From Actinomadura graeca (GTDB taxonomy: Bacteria > Actinomycetota > Actinomycetes > Streptosporangiales > Streptosporangiaceae): DNA of 64,000 nucleotides. A program made the translations under genes and the position numbers. Under the pieces are notes generated by a model that searched no databases, was not told the origin of the DNA, and saw nothing but the letters and a program-made list of their open reading frames with translations. Numbering within the stretch: the stretch's first letter is position 1; every line of letters begins with the position of its first letter. Below, piece after piece: positions 42,686 through 53,879 of the stretch. The stretch is taken from positions 7,316,001-7,380,000 of the forward strand of contig NZ_CP059572.1 in NCBI RefSeq assembly GCF_019175365.1, in the 5' to 3' direction.

Positions 42686-44818
42686 ATGTCCCGTCTGCTC
42701 TATCGCCTCGGGAGGGCCGCCGCGCTGCGGCCCTGGCGGTTCGTCGCGGTGTGGCTGGTGCTCGTGGGCGCGATGGCCGGGCTCGCCGGCGTCGCGGGGG
42801 GCGCCCTGCACGACGACTACACGCTGTCGGGATCGGGCTCGCAGAAGGCCACGGATCTGCTGGAGGAGCGGTTCCCCGCGCTGTCGGGCGCGGACGCGCG
42901 GGTCGTGGTGCACGCCCGGTCGGGCAGGGTGGACCAGGCCGCCCTCGCCGCGGCGAGCGCGAAGTTGAGCAGGCTTCCGAACGTCAGCGCGGTCGATCCC
43001 CCGCGGCCGTCCCGAGACGGCTCGACCGCGCTGATGACCGTCCGGTACTCGGTGCCGGTGACCGACCTCGCTCCCAAGCCGACCCTGGACCTGCTGCGGG
43101 ACGCCACCGCGAACCTCGGCGAGGCCGGGTACCAGGTGGAGTTCGGCGGGCAGGTGCCGGAGAACGTGACGGCGCCCGGCGGGGTCGCCGAGGGCGTCGG
43201 GGTCGGGGCCGCCCTGGTGATCCTCCTGCTGGCGTTCGGGTCGGTCGTCGCGGCGGGGCTGCCGCTGATCGTCGCGCTCGCCGGGCTCGGCGCCGGGGTG
43301 TCGGGGATCACGCTGCTCGCCGCGTTCACGAACGTGGCGAACACCGCGCCCACGTTGGCGATCATGGTCGGGCTCGGGGTCGGCATCGACTACGCCCTGT
43401 TCATCCTGACCCGGCACCGTGAGGGACTCGCGGAGGGCCTGGACGTCCCCGAGTCGGCGGGGCGGGCCATCGCGACCGCCGGCCTGTCGGTGATCTTCGC
43501 GGGGTTCACGGTGCTGCTGGCGCTCTGCGGGCTGGTGCTGTCGCGGATCCCGGTGTTCATGACCATGGGGTTCGCCACCGGGCTGGTGGTCGCGGCGACG
43601 GTGCTGAGCGCCGTCACGCTGCTGCCCGCCGTGCTGGGTCTCGCGGGCGGGCGGGTGCTGCGCCGCCGCGACCGGGCGCCCGGCGCCCGGATCTCCGCCG
43701 AGTCGCCGCTGGTGCGACGGTGGGCCGAGCACGTCGGGCGCCGCCCGTGGCCCTGGCTGCTCGCCGGGCTCGTGCTCATGCTGACGCTGGCCGCGCCGAT
43801 GCTCGGCATGCGGACCTGGCCGAGCGACGCCAGCAGCGAGCCGTCGTCCAACACCGTCAGGAAGGCCTACGACCTGGTCGCGGACGGCTACGGGCCCGGC
43901 GCCAACGGTCCCCTCCTCGTCGCCGCCGACCTGACGAAGGTGGACCCGGCGTCGCTGGGCGCGCTGGGCGAGCGGCTCTCCAGGGTCCAGGGCGTCACGG
44001 CCGTCGCGCCGCCGCTGCCGTCCCCGGACCGCCGCGCCGCCGTGATAGTCGTGACCCCGGCGTACGGGCCGCAGGACGAGCGGGTCACCGGGCTCGTCGA
44101 CCGCGTCCGCGCGGACGCGCTGCCGCCGGGCGCGGAGGTCACCGGGCTGACCGCCGTCTACGTGGACCTGTCCCGGGTGCTGTCGGAACGGCTGTGGCCG
44201 GTGATCGGCGTGGTCGTCGCCACCTCGTTCATCATGCTGATGATCGTGTTCAGGTCGGTGCTGGCGCCGCTCAAGGCCGCCGCGATGAACATGCTGTCGA
44301 TCGGTGCCGCGTACGGGGTGCTCACCGCCGTGTTCCAGTGGGGGTGGGGCGCCGGGCTGCTCGGCCTCCCGCACGCCGTGCCCGTGTCCAGCTTCATCCT
44401 GCTGCTGATGTTCGCGGTGCTGTTCGGGGTGTCGATGGACTACGAGGTGTTCCTGCTCTCGCGGGTCCGGGAGGAATGGCTGGCCGGCGGCGACGCGCGC
44501 GGATCGGTGATCACCGGGCTGGCCGCCACCGGCCGGGTGATCACCAGCGCGGCACTGATCATGGTGGCGGTGTTCCTCGGCTTCGCGATGGACCCCGGCG
44601 TGGTCATCAAGCAGATGGGCGTCGGGCTCGCGGTCGCGGTGGCGCTGGACGCGACCATCGTGCGGCTGCTGCTGGTGCCCGCCGTGATGGCGCTGCTCGG
44701 ACGGGCGAACTGGTGGCTGCCGGGACCGCTGGCCCGTGTCCTGCCGGACATCGGCCTGCACGGCGGCTCCGGCCACGGCGCGGACGCGGAGAAGCGGCCC
44801 CAGCCCAGCCCGGCGTGA
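42686..44818 (+). CDS. MMPL family RND-type transporter
   Basis: A 710-residue membrane protein of the MMPL/RND family, exporting lipids or other hydrophobic compounds. It shows two repeats of about six helices each. An exterior loop runs after helix 1 (GALHDDYTLSGSGSQKATDL, given in part), and a conserved GLGVGIDYALFILTRHREGL (20 residues) lies in the first half. The matching FGVSMDYEVFLLSRVREEWL (20 residues) is in the second half. GGGGAGA precedes the ATG at 42686. It immediately precedes the BTAD regulator gene, which may control it. Substrate is unknown. Confidence 0.92.
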   Translation: MSRLLYRLGRAAALRPWRFVAVWLVLVGAMAGLAGVAGGALHDDYTLSGSGSQKATDLLEERFPALSGADARVVVHARSGRVDQAALAAASAKLSRLPNVSAVDPPRPSRDGSTALMTVRYSVPVTDLAPKPTLDLLRDATANLGEAGYQVEFGGQVPENVTAPGGVAEGVGVGAALVILLLAFGSVVAAGLPLIVALAGLGAGVSGITLLAAFTNVANTAPTLAIMVGLGVGIDYALFILTRHREGLAEGLDVPESAGRAIATAGLSVIFAGFTVLLALCGLVLSRIPVFMTMGFATGLVVAATVLSAVTLLPAVLGLAGGRVLRRRDRAPGARISAESPLVRRWAEHVGRRPWPWLLAGLVLMLTLAAPMLGMRTWPSDASSEPSSNTVRKAYDLVADGYGPGANGPLLVAADLTKVDPASLGALGERLSRVQGVTAVAPPLPSPDRRAAVIVVTPAYGPQDERVTGLVDRVRADALPPGAEVTGLTAVYVDLSRVLSERLWPVIGVVVATSFIMLMIVFRSVLAPLKAAAMNMLSIGAAYGVLTAVFQWGWGAGLLGLPHAVPVSSFILLLMFAVLFGVSMDYEVFLLSRVREEWLAGGDARGSVITGLAATGRVITSAALIMVAVFLGFAMDPGVVIKQMGVGLAVAVALDATIVRLLLVPAVMALLGRANWWLPGPLARVLPDIGLHGGSGHGADAEKRPQPSPA

Positions 44819-44846
44819 TCACCGGCTAGGTCCGCGCGGCCGTCCG

Positions 44847-44876
44847 TCATGTCCCGTTACGCTGAACGGGACATGA
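44847..44876. promoter_or_regulatory. Perfect 12-bp inverted repeat over the BTAD regulator start
   Basis: TCATGTCCCGTT (44847-44858) and AACGGGACATGA (44865-44876) are exact complements with a 6-nt spacer. The right arm contains the ATG at 44873, and TACGCT (44858-44863, TANNNT) inside it could be a -10 for a leaderless mRNA. It may be an autoregulatory operator, or a hairpin ending MMPL transcription or blocking translation. Confidence 0.65.
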
Positions 44877-47800
44877 CGACTGCTGTGCGCGTGCTGGGCG
44901 CCTTCGGCGTGGCGGTGGCAGGCGTGCCCGCCGACCTCGGCGGTCCCCGCCAGCGCTCGGTGCTGGCGCGTCTCGTCGCCGCGCACGGCCGGATGGTGCC
45001 GGCGGACCGGCTCGTCGAGGACCTGTGGGCGGGGACGGCGCCGCCGCGCGCCGCGGCCGGGCTCCAGTCGTTCGTGTCGCATCTGCGGCGCGCCCTCGAA
45101 CCCGCGCGCCCGCCCCGCACGCCCGCGCGGATCCTCGTCACCGAGCCGCCCGGGTACGCGCTGCGGCTGCCGGACGGCGACGTCGACGCCTGGCGGTTCG
45201 ACGCCCTGATCGACGAGGCCGCGGCGCTGCTGGACGCCGGTGATCCCGCCTCCGCGCGGGGCCGCGCCGAGGCCGCGCTGGCGGAGTGGCGCGGGCCCGC
45301 CTACGCCGAGTTCGCGGTCCTGCCGTGGGCCGCCGCCGAGGCCGCCCGCCTGGACGAGCGGCGCCGCCTCGCGGTCGAGCGCCGCGCCGAGGCCATGCTC
45401 CGGCTCGGGGCCGCCGCCGAGGCCGTCCCGGACCTGGAGGCCCACGCCGCCGCCGAGCCGCTGCGCGAGGACGCGTGGCGGCTGCTGGCCCTCGCGCTCT
45501 ACCGGGCGGGACGCCAGGGCGACGCCCTCGCGGCGCTCCGCCGGGCCCGCGCCGCCCTCACCGAGGAACTCGGCGTCGATCCCGGCCCCCGGTTGCGCCG
45601 CCTGGAGTCCGACATCCTCGCCCAGGCGCCCTCCCTGGACACGGCGGACCGTCCTGTGGGCGCCGGGGACCCGGCCGCGGAGACCGGCCACGCCCGCCGC
45701 CCGCCGCTGCGGCTCGCGCCCGAGCCCCCCGGGCCGCCGGGCGGGGAGCCCGCGGCCAGGGGCGGCCGCGCGGGCCGGTCCGCGTTCGTCGGGCGGGAGC
45801 GGGAGCTGGCGCGGCTGGACGAGGCGGCCCGGTCCGCGGCGGCGGGACGCGGCGGCGTCGTCCTCGTCGGCGGGGAGGCGGGCATGGGCAAGACCGCCCT
45901 CGCCGAACGGTTCGCGATCACCCTGGGCGGACGGGGCTGGACGCGCGCGTGGGGGCGCGCCGCCGAGACCGCCGGGGCCCCGGCGGCCTGGCCCTGGGCC
46001 GAGCTGCTGCGCGAGCTGACCGCCGCGGCGCCGCCCGAACCCGGCCTCGCCGGGCGGCTCGGCCCGCTCCTGGACGACACCGCCACCGGACGCGCCGAGG
46101 CCGACGCCGGCAGCGGCCGGTTCCGGCTCCACCTGGCCGTGGGCGACTACCTCGACGGCGTCGCGGGCCGGGCGCCGCTGCTGCTCGTCCTTGAGGACCT
46201 GCACTGGGCCGACGAGGAGACCCTCGCGCTGCTGGTCCGGCTCGCCGACCGGCTCCGCGGCCGCCCCGCCCTGCTGCTGGCCACGTTCCGGCAGACGGAG
46301 GTCCCCGACGGGCTCGCCGCCGCCCTCGCGGCGCTCGCCCGCTTCGAGCCGGCCCGCATCGACCTCGGCGGTCTCTCCGCCGCCGAGGTCGCCGTGCTCG
46401 TCCGCGACACCTGCGACGCCCGCCTCGACGACGCCGAGCTGTCGGCCATCGCCGAGCGGACCGGCGGCAACCCGTTCTTCACCCGCGAGACCGCCCGGCT
46501 CCTGGAGGCCGAGGGACTGCCCGCCGCCACCCGCCGCGTGCCCGCCGGCGTCGGATACGTGCTGCGCCGCCGGATCGCCCGGCTGCCCGCCGCCGCGCAG
46601 GCCGTCCTGCGGGACGCGGCCGTCGTCGGACGGGACGCGGGCCTCGGCGTCCTCACCGACCTCGCGGGCGACGAGGACACCGTCCTCGACGCCGTCGAGG
46701 CGGGCCTGGCGTCCGGGCTGGTCACCGAGCCCGCACCCGGGCGGATGCGGTTCGCGCACGCGCTCGTCCGCGACACCCTCTACACCGGCGTCTCCCGTGC
46801 CCGCCGGACCCGCCTGCACGGCCGTGTCGCGGCGGCGCTGGAGCGGCACACCCCCGACGAGGTCGCCGCCATCGCCCACCACTACCTGGAGTCCGGCGCC
46901 GACCCCGGCAAGGCCGTCCGGTACGCGCGGCTCGCCGCGGAGGCCGCCGAGGCCCGCTTCGCGCACGGCGCGGCGGCGTCGCTGTGGGCCCGCGCCGTGG
47001 AGACGCTCCGCGCGCAGGGCCCCGACGCGACCCGCGAGCGGCTGGAGACCGAGGTCGCCGCGATCCGCGCGACCGCCCTCTCCGGAGACGTCGTCGCCGC
47101 CCGGGAGCGGCGCCTCGCCGCCATCGCCGACGCCCGCGCGTCCGGCGACGTCCGCGCGCTGGCCCGGGTCATCGCCAGCTTCGACGTCCCCACGCTCTGG
47201 ACCAGCCGCGAGTACGGGTCCCTCGACCTGGACGTGGTCGAGGCCACCGACGAGGCCCTCGCCCGCCTTCCCGCGGACGAGGCGGAGCTGCGGGTGCGCC
47301 TTCTCACCACGCTGGCGATGGAGCTGGAGGGCCAGCAGCACGACCGCGGCGTCACCGCGTCCGACGAGGCGCTCGCCGCCGCCCGCTCCCTCGGCGTCCC
47401 CGAGCTGATCGCCCTCGCGCTCAACGGCTGCTACATCAACGCCTACCGCACCGCCGACGGCCTCGGCCGGCGACGGCGGATCGCCACCGAGCTGCTCGGC
47501 CTCGCCACCGAGCACGACCTCGGCACCTACCTCGTCCTCGCGCACCTGCAACTCCAGCAGACCGCCGTCGCCGCGCTCGACCTGCCGGCCGCCGACCGGC
47601 ACCTGGAGGAGGGCCGCAGGCTCGCCGAGCAGTACGGCCTGCCCCTGCTCGCGCAGATCGCGGACTGGCACAGCGGCCTCGTGCACGCCTTCACCGCCCG
47701 CTTCGACGCCGCCGAGCGCGCCTACGAGGAGGTCGGCGGCGCCATCGGCCGGACGAGGATCTGGTTCAGCGAGCGCGGCATGCTGTTCCTCGGCGCGTTC

Positions 47801-48289
47801 TGCCTGCGGCTCGTCCAGGGCCGGGCCGCGGAGATGGTGGAGGAGGCCGCCTGGCTGCACCGGCAGTGGTCGCACGTCGGGGCCACCGCCGACGTCCACG
47901 CCCTCGCGCTGGTCGCCGCCGGGCGCGCCGCCGAGGCCCGGCGGATCGTCGCCGGGGTGGGGCCCGTCCGCCGCGACTACTTCTTCGACCTCACCATGTC
48001 GGCCCGTGGCCTGCGCGCCATCGCCCTCGGCGAACGCGGGCTGGCCGAGGAGGTCTACGCCGAGCTGCTCCCGTACGCCGGGCACGTCACCGGCGGCGCC
48101 ACCGCCCTCGCCACGATCGGGCCGGTCGCGCACGTCCTCGGCGACCTGGCGCTGTTCCTGGAGCTCCCCACCCACGTCGTCGCCGGCCACTACCGCGCCG
48201 CCGCCGAGGTCTCGGCGCGCCTCGGTGCCGTCCAGTGGGGCGAGAAGGCCGAGGCCGCCCTGGCCGGCCTCGGTACCCCCGCGGCCTGA
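44873..48289 (+). CDS. AfsR/SARP-type regulator (wHTH-BTAD-ATPase-TPR)
   Basis: A 1138-residue regulator. Residues 1-90 form an OmpR-type winged helix (PRQRSVLARLVAAHGRMVPA, RLVEDLWAGTAPPRAAAGLQ). A bacterial transcriptional activation domain follows to about 245 (ALRRARAALTEELGVDPGPR). An AAA/STAND ATPase comes next with Walker A GGEAGMGKT near residue 335 and LLVLEDLHWAD as Walker B. The remainder is helical TPR-like repeats. Such proteins often control secondary metabolism, but no biosynthetic cluster is visible; the only obvious neighbour target is the MMPL gene. ATG 44873 is inside an inverted repeat; ATG 44849 is the alternative. Confidence 0.88.
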   Translation: MTTAVRVLGAFGVAVAGVPADLGGPRQRSVLARLVAAHGRMVPADRLVEDLWAGTAPPRAAAGLQSFVSHLRRALEPARPPRTPARILVTEPPGYALRLPDGDVDAWRFDALIDEAAALLDAGDPASARGRAEAALAEWRGPAYAEFAVLPWAAAEAARLDERRRLAVERRAEAMLRLGAAAEAVPDLEAHAAAEPLREDAWRLLALALYRAGRQGDALAALRRARAALTEELGVDPGPRLRRLESDILAQAPSLDTADRPVGAGDPAAETGHARRPPLRLAPEPPGPPGGEPAARGGRAGRSAFVGRERELARLDEAARSAAAGRGGVVLVGGEAGMGKTALAERFAITLGGRGWTRAWGRAAETAGAPAAWPWAELLRELTAAAPPEPGLAGRLGPLLDDTATGRAEADAGSGRFRLHLAVGDYLDGVAGRAPLLLVLEDLHWADEETLALLVRLADRLRGRPALLLATFRQTEVPDGLAAALAALARFEPARIDLGGLSAAEVAVLVRDTCDARLDDAELSAIAERTGGNPFFTRETARLLEAEGLPAATRRVPAGVGYVLRRRIARLPAAAQAVLRDAAVVGRDAGLGVLTDLAGDEDTVLDAVEAGLASGLVTEPAPGRMRFAHALVRDTLYTGVSRARRTRLHGRVAAALERHTPDEVAAIAHHYLESGADPGKAVRYARLAAEAAEARFAHGAAASLWARAVETLRAQGPDATRERLETEVAAIRATALSGDVVAARERRLAAIADARASGDVRALARVIASFDVPTLWTSREYGSLDLDVVEATDEALARLPADEAELRVRLLTTLAMELEGQQHDRGVTASDEALAAARSLGVPELIALALNGCYINAYRTADGLGRRRRIATELLGLATEHDLGTYLVLAHLQLQQTAVAALDLPAADRHLEEGRRLAEQYGLPLLAQIADWHSGLVHAFTARFDAAERAYEEVGGAIGRTRIWFSERGMLFLGAFCLRLVQGRAAEMVEEAAWLHRQWSHVGATADVHALALVAAGRAAEARRIVAGVGPVRRDYFFDLTMSARGLRAIALGERGLAEEVYAELLPYAGHVTGGATALATIGPVAHVLGDLALFLELPTHVVAGHYRAAAEVSARLGAVQWGEKAEAALAGLGTPAA

Positions 48290-48331
48290 GCGATGGACGG
48301 GGCGGGCGGCCGGGTGGGCGACAATTGGGGG

Positions 48332-49267
48332 GTGACGACGCTGGGAGACACCACGGCCCGACGTCCGGACGGGGAGTACCGTGCCGGATTCGCCTGCTTC
48401 ATCGGCCGCCCGAACGTGGGCAAGTCCACGCTGATGAACGCGCTGGTCGGCACCAAGGTGGCGATCACCAGCAGCCGTCCGCAGACCACCCGCCGGGCCA
48501 TCCGCGGCATCGTGCACCGGCCCGGGGCGCAGCTCGTCGTGGTCGACACCCCCGGCCTGCACAAGCCCCGCACGCTGCTCGGCGAACGCCTCGACAGCCT
48601 CGTCCGCTCCACCCTGACCGAGGTGGACGTGATCGGGTTCTGCGTGCCCGCCGACCAGCCCGTCGGCCCCGGCGACCGGTACATCGCCCGCGAGCTGGCC
48701 GCCGTCCGGAAGACACCGGTCGTCGCGATCGTCACCAAGACCGACCTGGCCCCGCCCGAGCGGGTCGCCGAGCAGCTCCTCGCGGTCGGCGGGCTCGGCG
48801 CGTTCGCCGACATCGTGCCCTGCTCGGCCGAGACCGGCTTCCAGGTCGGGCTGGCCGGGGACCTGCTGATCGGCCACCTGCCCGAGGGCATGCCGCTCTA
48901 CCCCGAGGGCGACCTCACCGACGAGCCCGAGCAGGTCCTCGTCGCCGAGCTGATCCGCGAGGCCGCGCTGGAGGGCGTCCGCGAGGAGCTGCCCCACTCG
49001 ATCGCCGTCGTGGTCGACGAGATGGGCCCGCGCGAGGGCCGCGACGACCTCGTCGACGTCTACGCCCACCTGTTCGTCGAGCGCCCCAGCCAGAAGGGGA
49101 TCATCATCGGCCACAAGGGCACCCGGCTCCGCGAGGTCGGCGCCGCCGCCCGCCGCCAGATCGAGGCGCTGCTTGGCACCAAGGTGTTCCTCGACCTGCG
49201 CGTCAGCGTCCTGAAGGACTGGCAGCGCGACCCCAAGCAGCTGCGCAGGCTGGGCTTCTACGACTGA
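48332..49267 (+). CDS. era: GTPase Era
   Basis: Essential GTPase that binds 16S rRNA during 30S maturation. It has 311 residues from GTG 48332. The G domain has GRPNVGKSTLMNALVG, the QTTRRAIRGI switch, DTPGLHKP and TKTD. The C-terminal KH domain contains VERPSQKGIIIGHKGTRLRE (20 residues) and the terminal LRVSVLKDWQRDPKQLRRLG (20 residues). The start is uncertain (ATG 48293 possible). Its last 10 nt overlap the convergent membrane-protein gene. Confidence 0.95.
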   Translation: MTTLGDTTARRPDGEYRAGFACFIGRPNVGKSTLMNALVGTKVAITSSRPQTTRRAIRGIVHRPGAQLVVVDTPGLHKPRTLLGERLDSLVRSTLTEVDVIGFCVPADQPVGPGDRYIARELAAVRKTPVVAIVTKTDLAPPERVAEQLLAVGGLGAFADIVPCSAETGFQVGLAGDLLIGHLPEGMPLYPEGDLTDEPEQVLVAELIREAALEGVREELPHSIAVVVDEMGPREGRDDLVDVYAHLFVERPSQKGIIIGHKGTRLREVGAAARRQIEALLGTKVFLDLRVSVLKDWQRDPKQLRRLGFYD

Positions 49268-50172
49268 TCTTTCCGGAGCTCCGAAGCCTCGTCCCGCCGC
49301 GTTCCCGCCTCCTCACCTGAGGCGGAGCGCCGCTCCTCTTCCGGCCCGGCCTGTTCCTCCGCCCCGCCGCTGACGACCCCCTCCGGGGAAGCCTGCTGCG
49401 GAGGGGCCTCCCCGAAGAACGGTTCCGCGTGACCCTGCCCCGCGTAGGACGGCTCAGGAGAGGACTGCTCCGAATGGGCCTGCTCAGCGTAGGTCTGGTC
49501 TGTATAGGACTGCTCTGTATAGGACTGCTCTGCGTAGGACGGCTGGGCGTACGGGCCGTACCGCCGCGACGGCGCGAGGCGTTCGGTGAGGGGGCGGGCC
49601 AGGCTGACCGCGATCAGCAGCAGGCACGCGGCGACGGCCAGGTACCAGCCGTACCGGACGGAGATCTCGTAGCCGACGTCCAGGCCGTCCTCCGGCAGCG
49701 CGTCGCCGGGGAGGTCGTCGCGCACGCCGCTGAGGCGCAGGACGAAGACACCGCAGGTCAGGAGCGCCAGGACCGCCGGGACGGCCGCGAGGCCGCCGAT
49801 CCGGGAGTCCCGCGCGATCAGGTCCCAGAACGCCAGCACGATCGCGATCACCGCCAGCACCGGCACCGCGACGACCAGGTCGTCGGCGTCGATGCCCGCG
49901 ACGCTGCCAAGGTCGCGCGACAGCGGGCGGCCGAGCAGGTCGACGACCACCTGGGCCCGCGCCCACGGCAGGAACGCCGCGACCAGCAGCACACCCCCGA
50001 TGATGATCATGATGAGGTCCCACAGGACGCCCCGCCGTCCCGCCGGCCGGGCGTCGGGCGCGTGGTCCACCGGATCCACGGGCGGGTCCTGCGGCGGGTA
50101 ACCGTCGTCGGGCGGGAGGAAGGTCGGGCGCGACCGCGCGCCGTCCGCGTCGGAACCCAGGTCACCGGTCAT
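49258..50172 (-). CDS. Hypothetical four-helix membrane protein with Tyr/Glu/Gln-rich tail
   Basis: A 304-residue protein I do not recognise. A Pro-rich N-terminus is followed by about four hydrophobic segments: VLWDLIMIIIGGVLLVAAFL (20 residues), a VVAVPVLAVIAIVLAFWDLI segment, VPAVLALLTCGVFVLRL and WYLAVAACLLLIAVSLA. The C-terminal tail has repeats of the SYTEQ/SYAEQ type encoded by short tandem repeats (49455-49545) and then a charged end. Its stop lies 10 nt inside the end of era on the opposite strand. Function is unknown. Confidence 0.65.
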   Translation of the reverse strand: MTGDLGSDADGARSRPTFLPPDDGYPPQDPPVDPVDHAPDARPAGRRGVLWDLIMIIIGGVLLVAAFLPWARAQVVVDLLGRPLSRDLGSVAGIDADDLVVAVPVLAVIAIVLAFWDLIARDSRIGGLAAVPAVLALLTCGVFVLRLSGVRDDLPGDALPEDGLDVGYEISVRYGWYLAVAACLLLIAVSLARPLTERLAPSRRYGPYAQPSYAEQSYTEQSYTDQTYAEQAHSEQSSPEPSYAGQGHAEPFFGEAPPQQASPEGVVSGGAEEQAGPEEERRSASGEEAGTRRDEASELRKDQS

Positions 50173-50272
50173 GGACCCAGCGTAAGGGGAGGGCCCGCAT
50201 TGCCCGGGTCGGCCACGGCGGAGCACGCGGGTCGGTAGTTTGGGGAGAGTCCGGTATGGGAGGAGAGGCCCG

Positions 50273-50880
50273 GTGTTGCTCGTTTTCGGCCTGACAGCGG
50301 TGTTCCGCACGGTCAGCGAGGGGACGTTCCACTGCCCGCACTGCGGTGGTGATCGTGCCTACCGGAGGCGGGCGGGGCGGCGCTGGTTCACCTTCTTCTT
50401 CGTCCCGCTGGTCCCGCTGTGGCGCCTCGGCCAGGCCGCCGAGTGCCGCACCTGCCGCCGCCGCTTCCCCGTCTCCGCGCTGCGGACGCCGACCGCGCAG
50501 CAGATGGCGGCGGCGCTGCCCGCCGGCATGCGCGCGGCCGCCACACTCGTCCTGCGCGCGGACGACCCGTCCGACGGCACCGCCCGCGCCCGCGCCGTCG
50601 AGACCGTCCTCGGCTACGGCGAACCCGTCTACGGCGACGCCGACATGGAGGCCGACCTCGGGCTCCGCCCCGAGTTCCTGGAGCGGGAGGTCGCCCAGGC
50701 GGGCTCCCACCTCGCGGTCGAGGCCAAGGAGTGGTTCCTCGCGCAGGCCGTGCGGATCGGCCTGGCGGACGGGCCGCTCGGCGACAGGGAACGCCGGATC
50801 CTGCACCGCATCGCCGAGCTGCTGGGCATGTCCCGCGCGTACGCGCTGGGCGTGATCGTGACCACCGAGGGGGCGGCACG

Positions 50881-50884
<4 letters not shown>
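50273..50884 (+). CDS. Zinc-ribbon / TerB-like protein
   Basis: A 203-residue protein starting at GTG 50273 behind GGGAGGAGAGG. The N-terminus has a zinc ribbon with paired Cys motifs (FHCPHCGGDRAYRRRAG and ECRTCRRRF) flanking a hydrophobic FFFVPLVPLW turn. The C-terminal half is helical with an acidic segment (AQAVRIGLADGPLGDRERRI, HRIAELLGM), like TerB-type tellurite-resistance domains. GTGA overlap with the next gene shows translational coupling to DDAH. Function of this pairing is unknown. Confidence 0.7.
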
Positions 50885-53546
<2,662 letters not shown>

Positions 53547-53551
53547 GATCG

Positions 53552-53600
53552 CCGGGGGTGATCCCCCGGGTGGGGCGGCCCAGGTCGGGAGGGCCGCCCC
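53552..53600. terminator. Double hairpin terminator between leuA and emfourin
   Basis: Two adjacent hairpins: CCGGGGG-TGAT-CCCCCGG (53552-53569), and GGGGCGGCCC (53572-53581) / GGGCCGCCCC (53591-53600). They lie between convergent genes and can terminate both; no T-tract. Confidence 0.75.
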
Positions 53601-53602
53601 GG

Positions 53603-53857
53603 TCAGCGGGCGTGGCCCAGGACGTGGTGCACCAGTTCGCGCAGGGGGCCGTTGAGCTGGGCCTCTCCCACGGTGGTGTGGACACCGTCGATGTCGATCT
53701 CGTACAGGAACTGGTCGGGGATCCGGCCGGGCGGCGGGACCCGGCCGAGATCGACCCGGGCGACGAGCCGGGCCAGCAGGGGATCGCGGGCGCTGTCGGA
53801 CTCGGCCCGTTGCTCGATGCCGGCGAAGCCTCCGCTGCGGACGACCGTCACCTTCAC
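53603..53857 (-). CDS. Emfourin-like protease inhibitor
   Basis: An 84-residue protein resembling emfourin (protealysin inhibitor). It begins KVTVVRSGGFAGIEQRAESD, matching the family's VxRSGGFAG opening, and ends with a helix LRELVHHVLGHA. It lies 22 nt downstream of the M4 metalloprotease gene on the same strand, the exact context known for emfourin. It should bind the active site of the neighbouring protease and control its activity in the cell. There is no signal peptide, consistent with a cytosolic pair. Confidence 0.85.
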   Translation of the reverse strand: MKVTVVRSGGFAGIEQRAESDSARDPLLARLVARVDLGRVPPPGRIPDQFLYEIDIDGVHTTVGEAQLNGPLRELVHHVLGHAR

Positions 53858-53879
53858 TGCTGTTTCCGTTCCGGCCCAC

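Noticed and set aside
42173..44776. A long antisense frame across the MMPL gene.
   Set aside because: Arg/His/Gln-rich composition without structure; the sense strand has clear MMPL motifs.
44819..49114. A 1431-codon open frame antisense to the BTAD regulator and era.
   Set aside because: It is a GC-bias shadow: Gly/Arg/Val/Asp-rich, with no domain pattern, while the opposite strand encodes recognisable proteins throughout.
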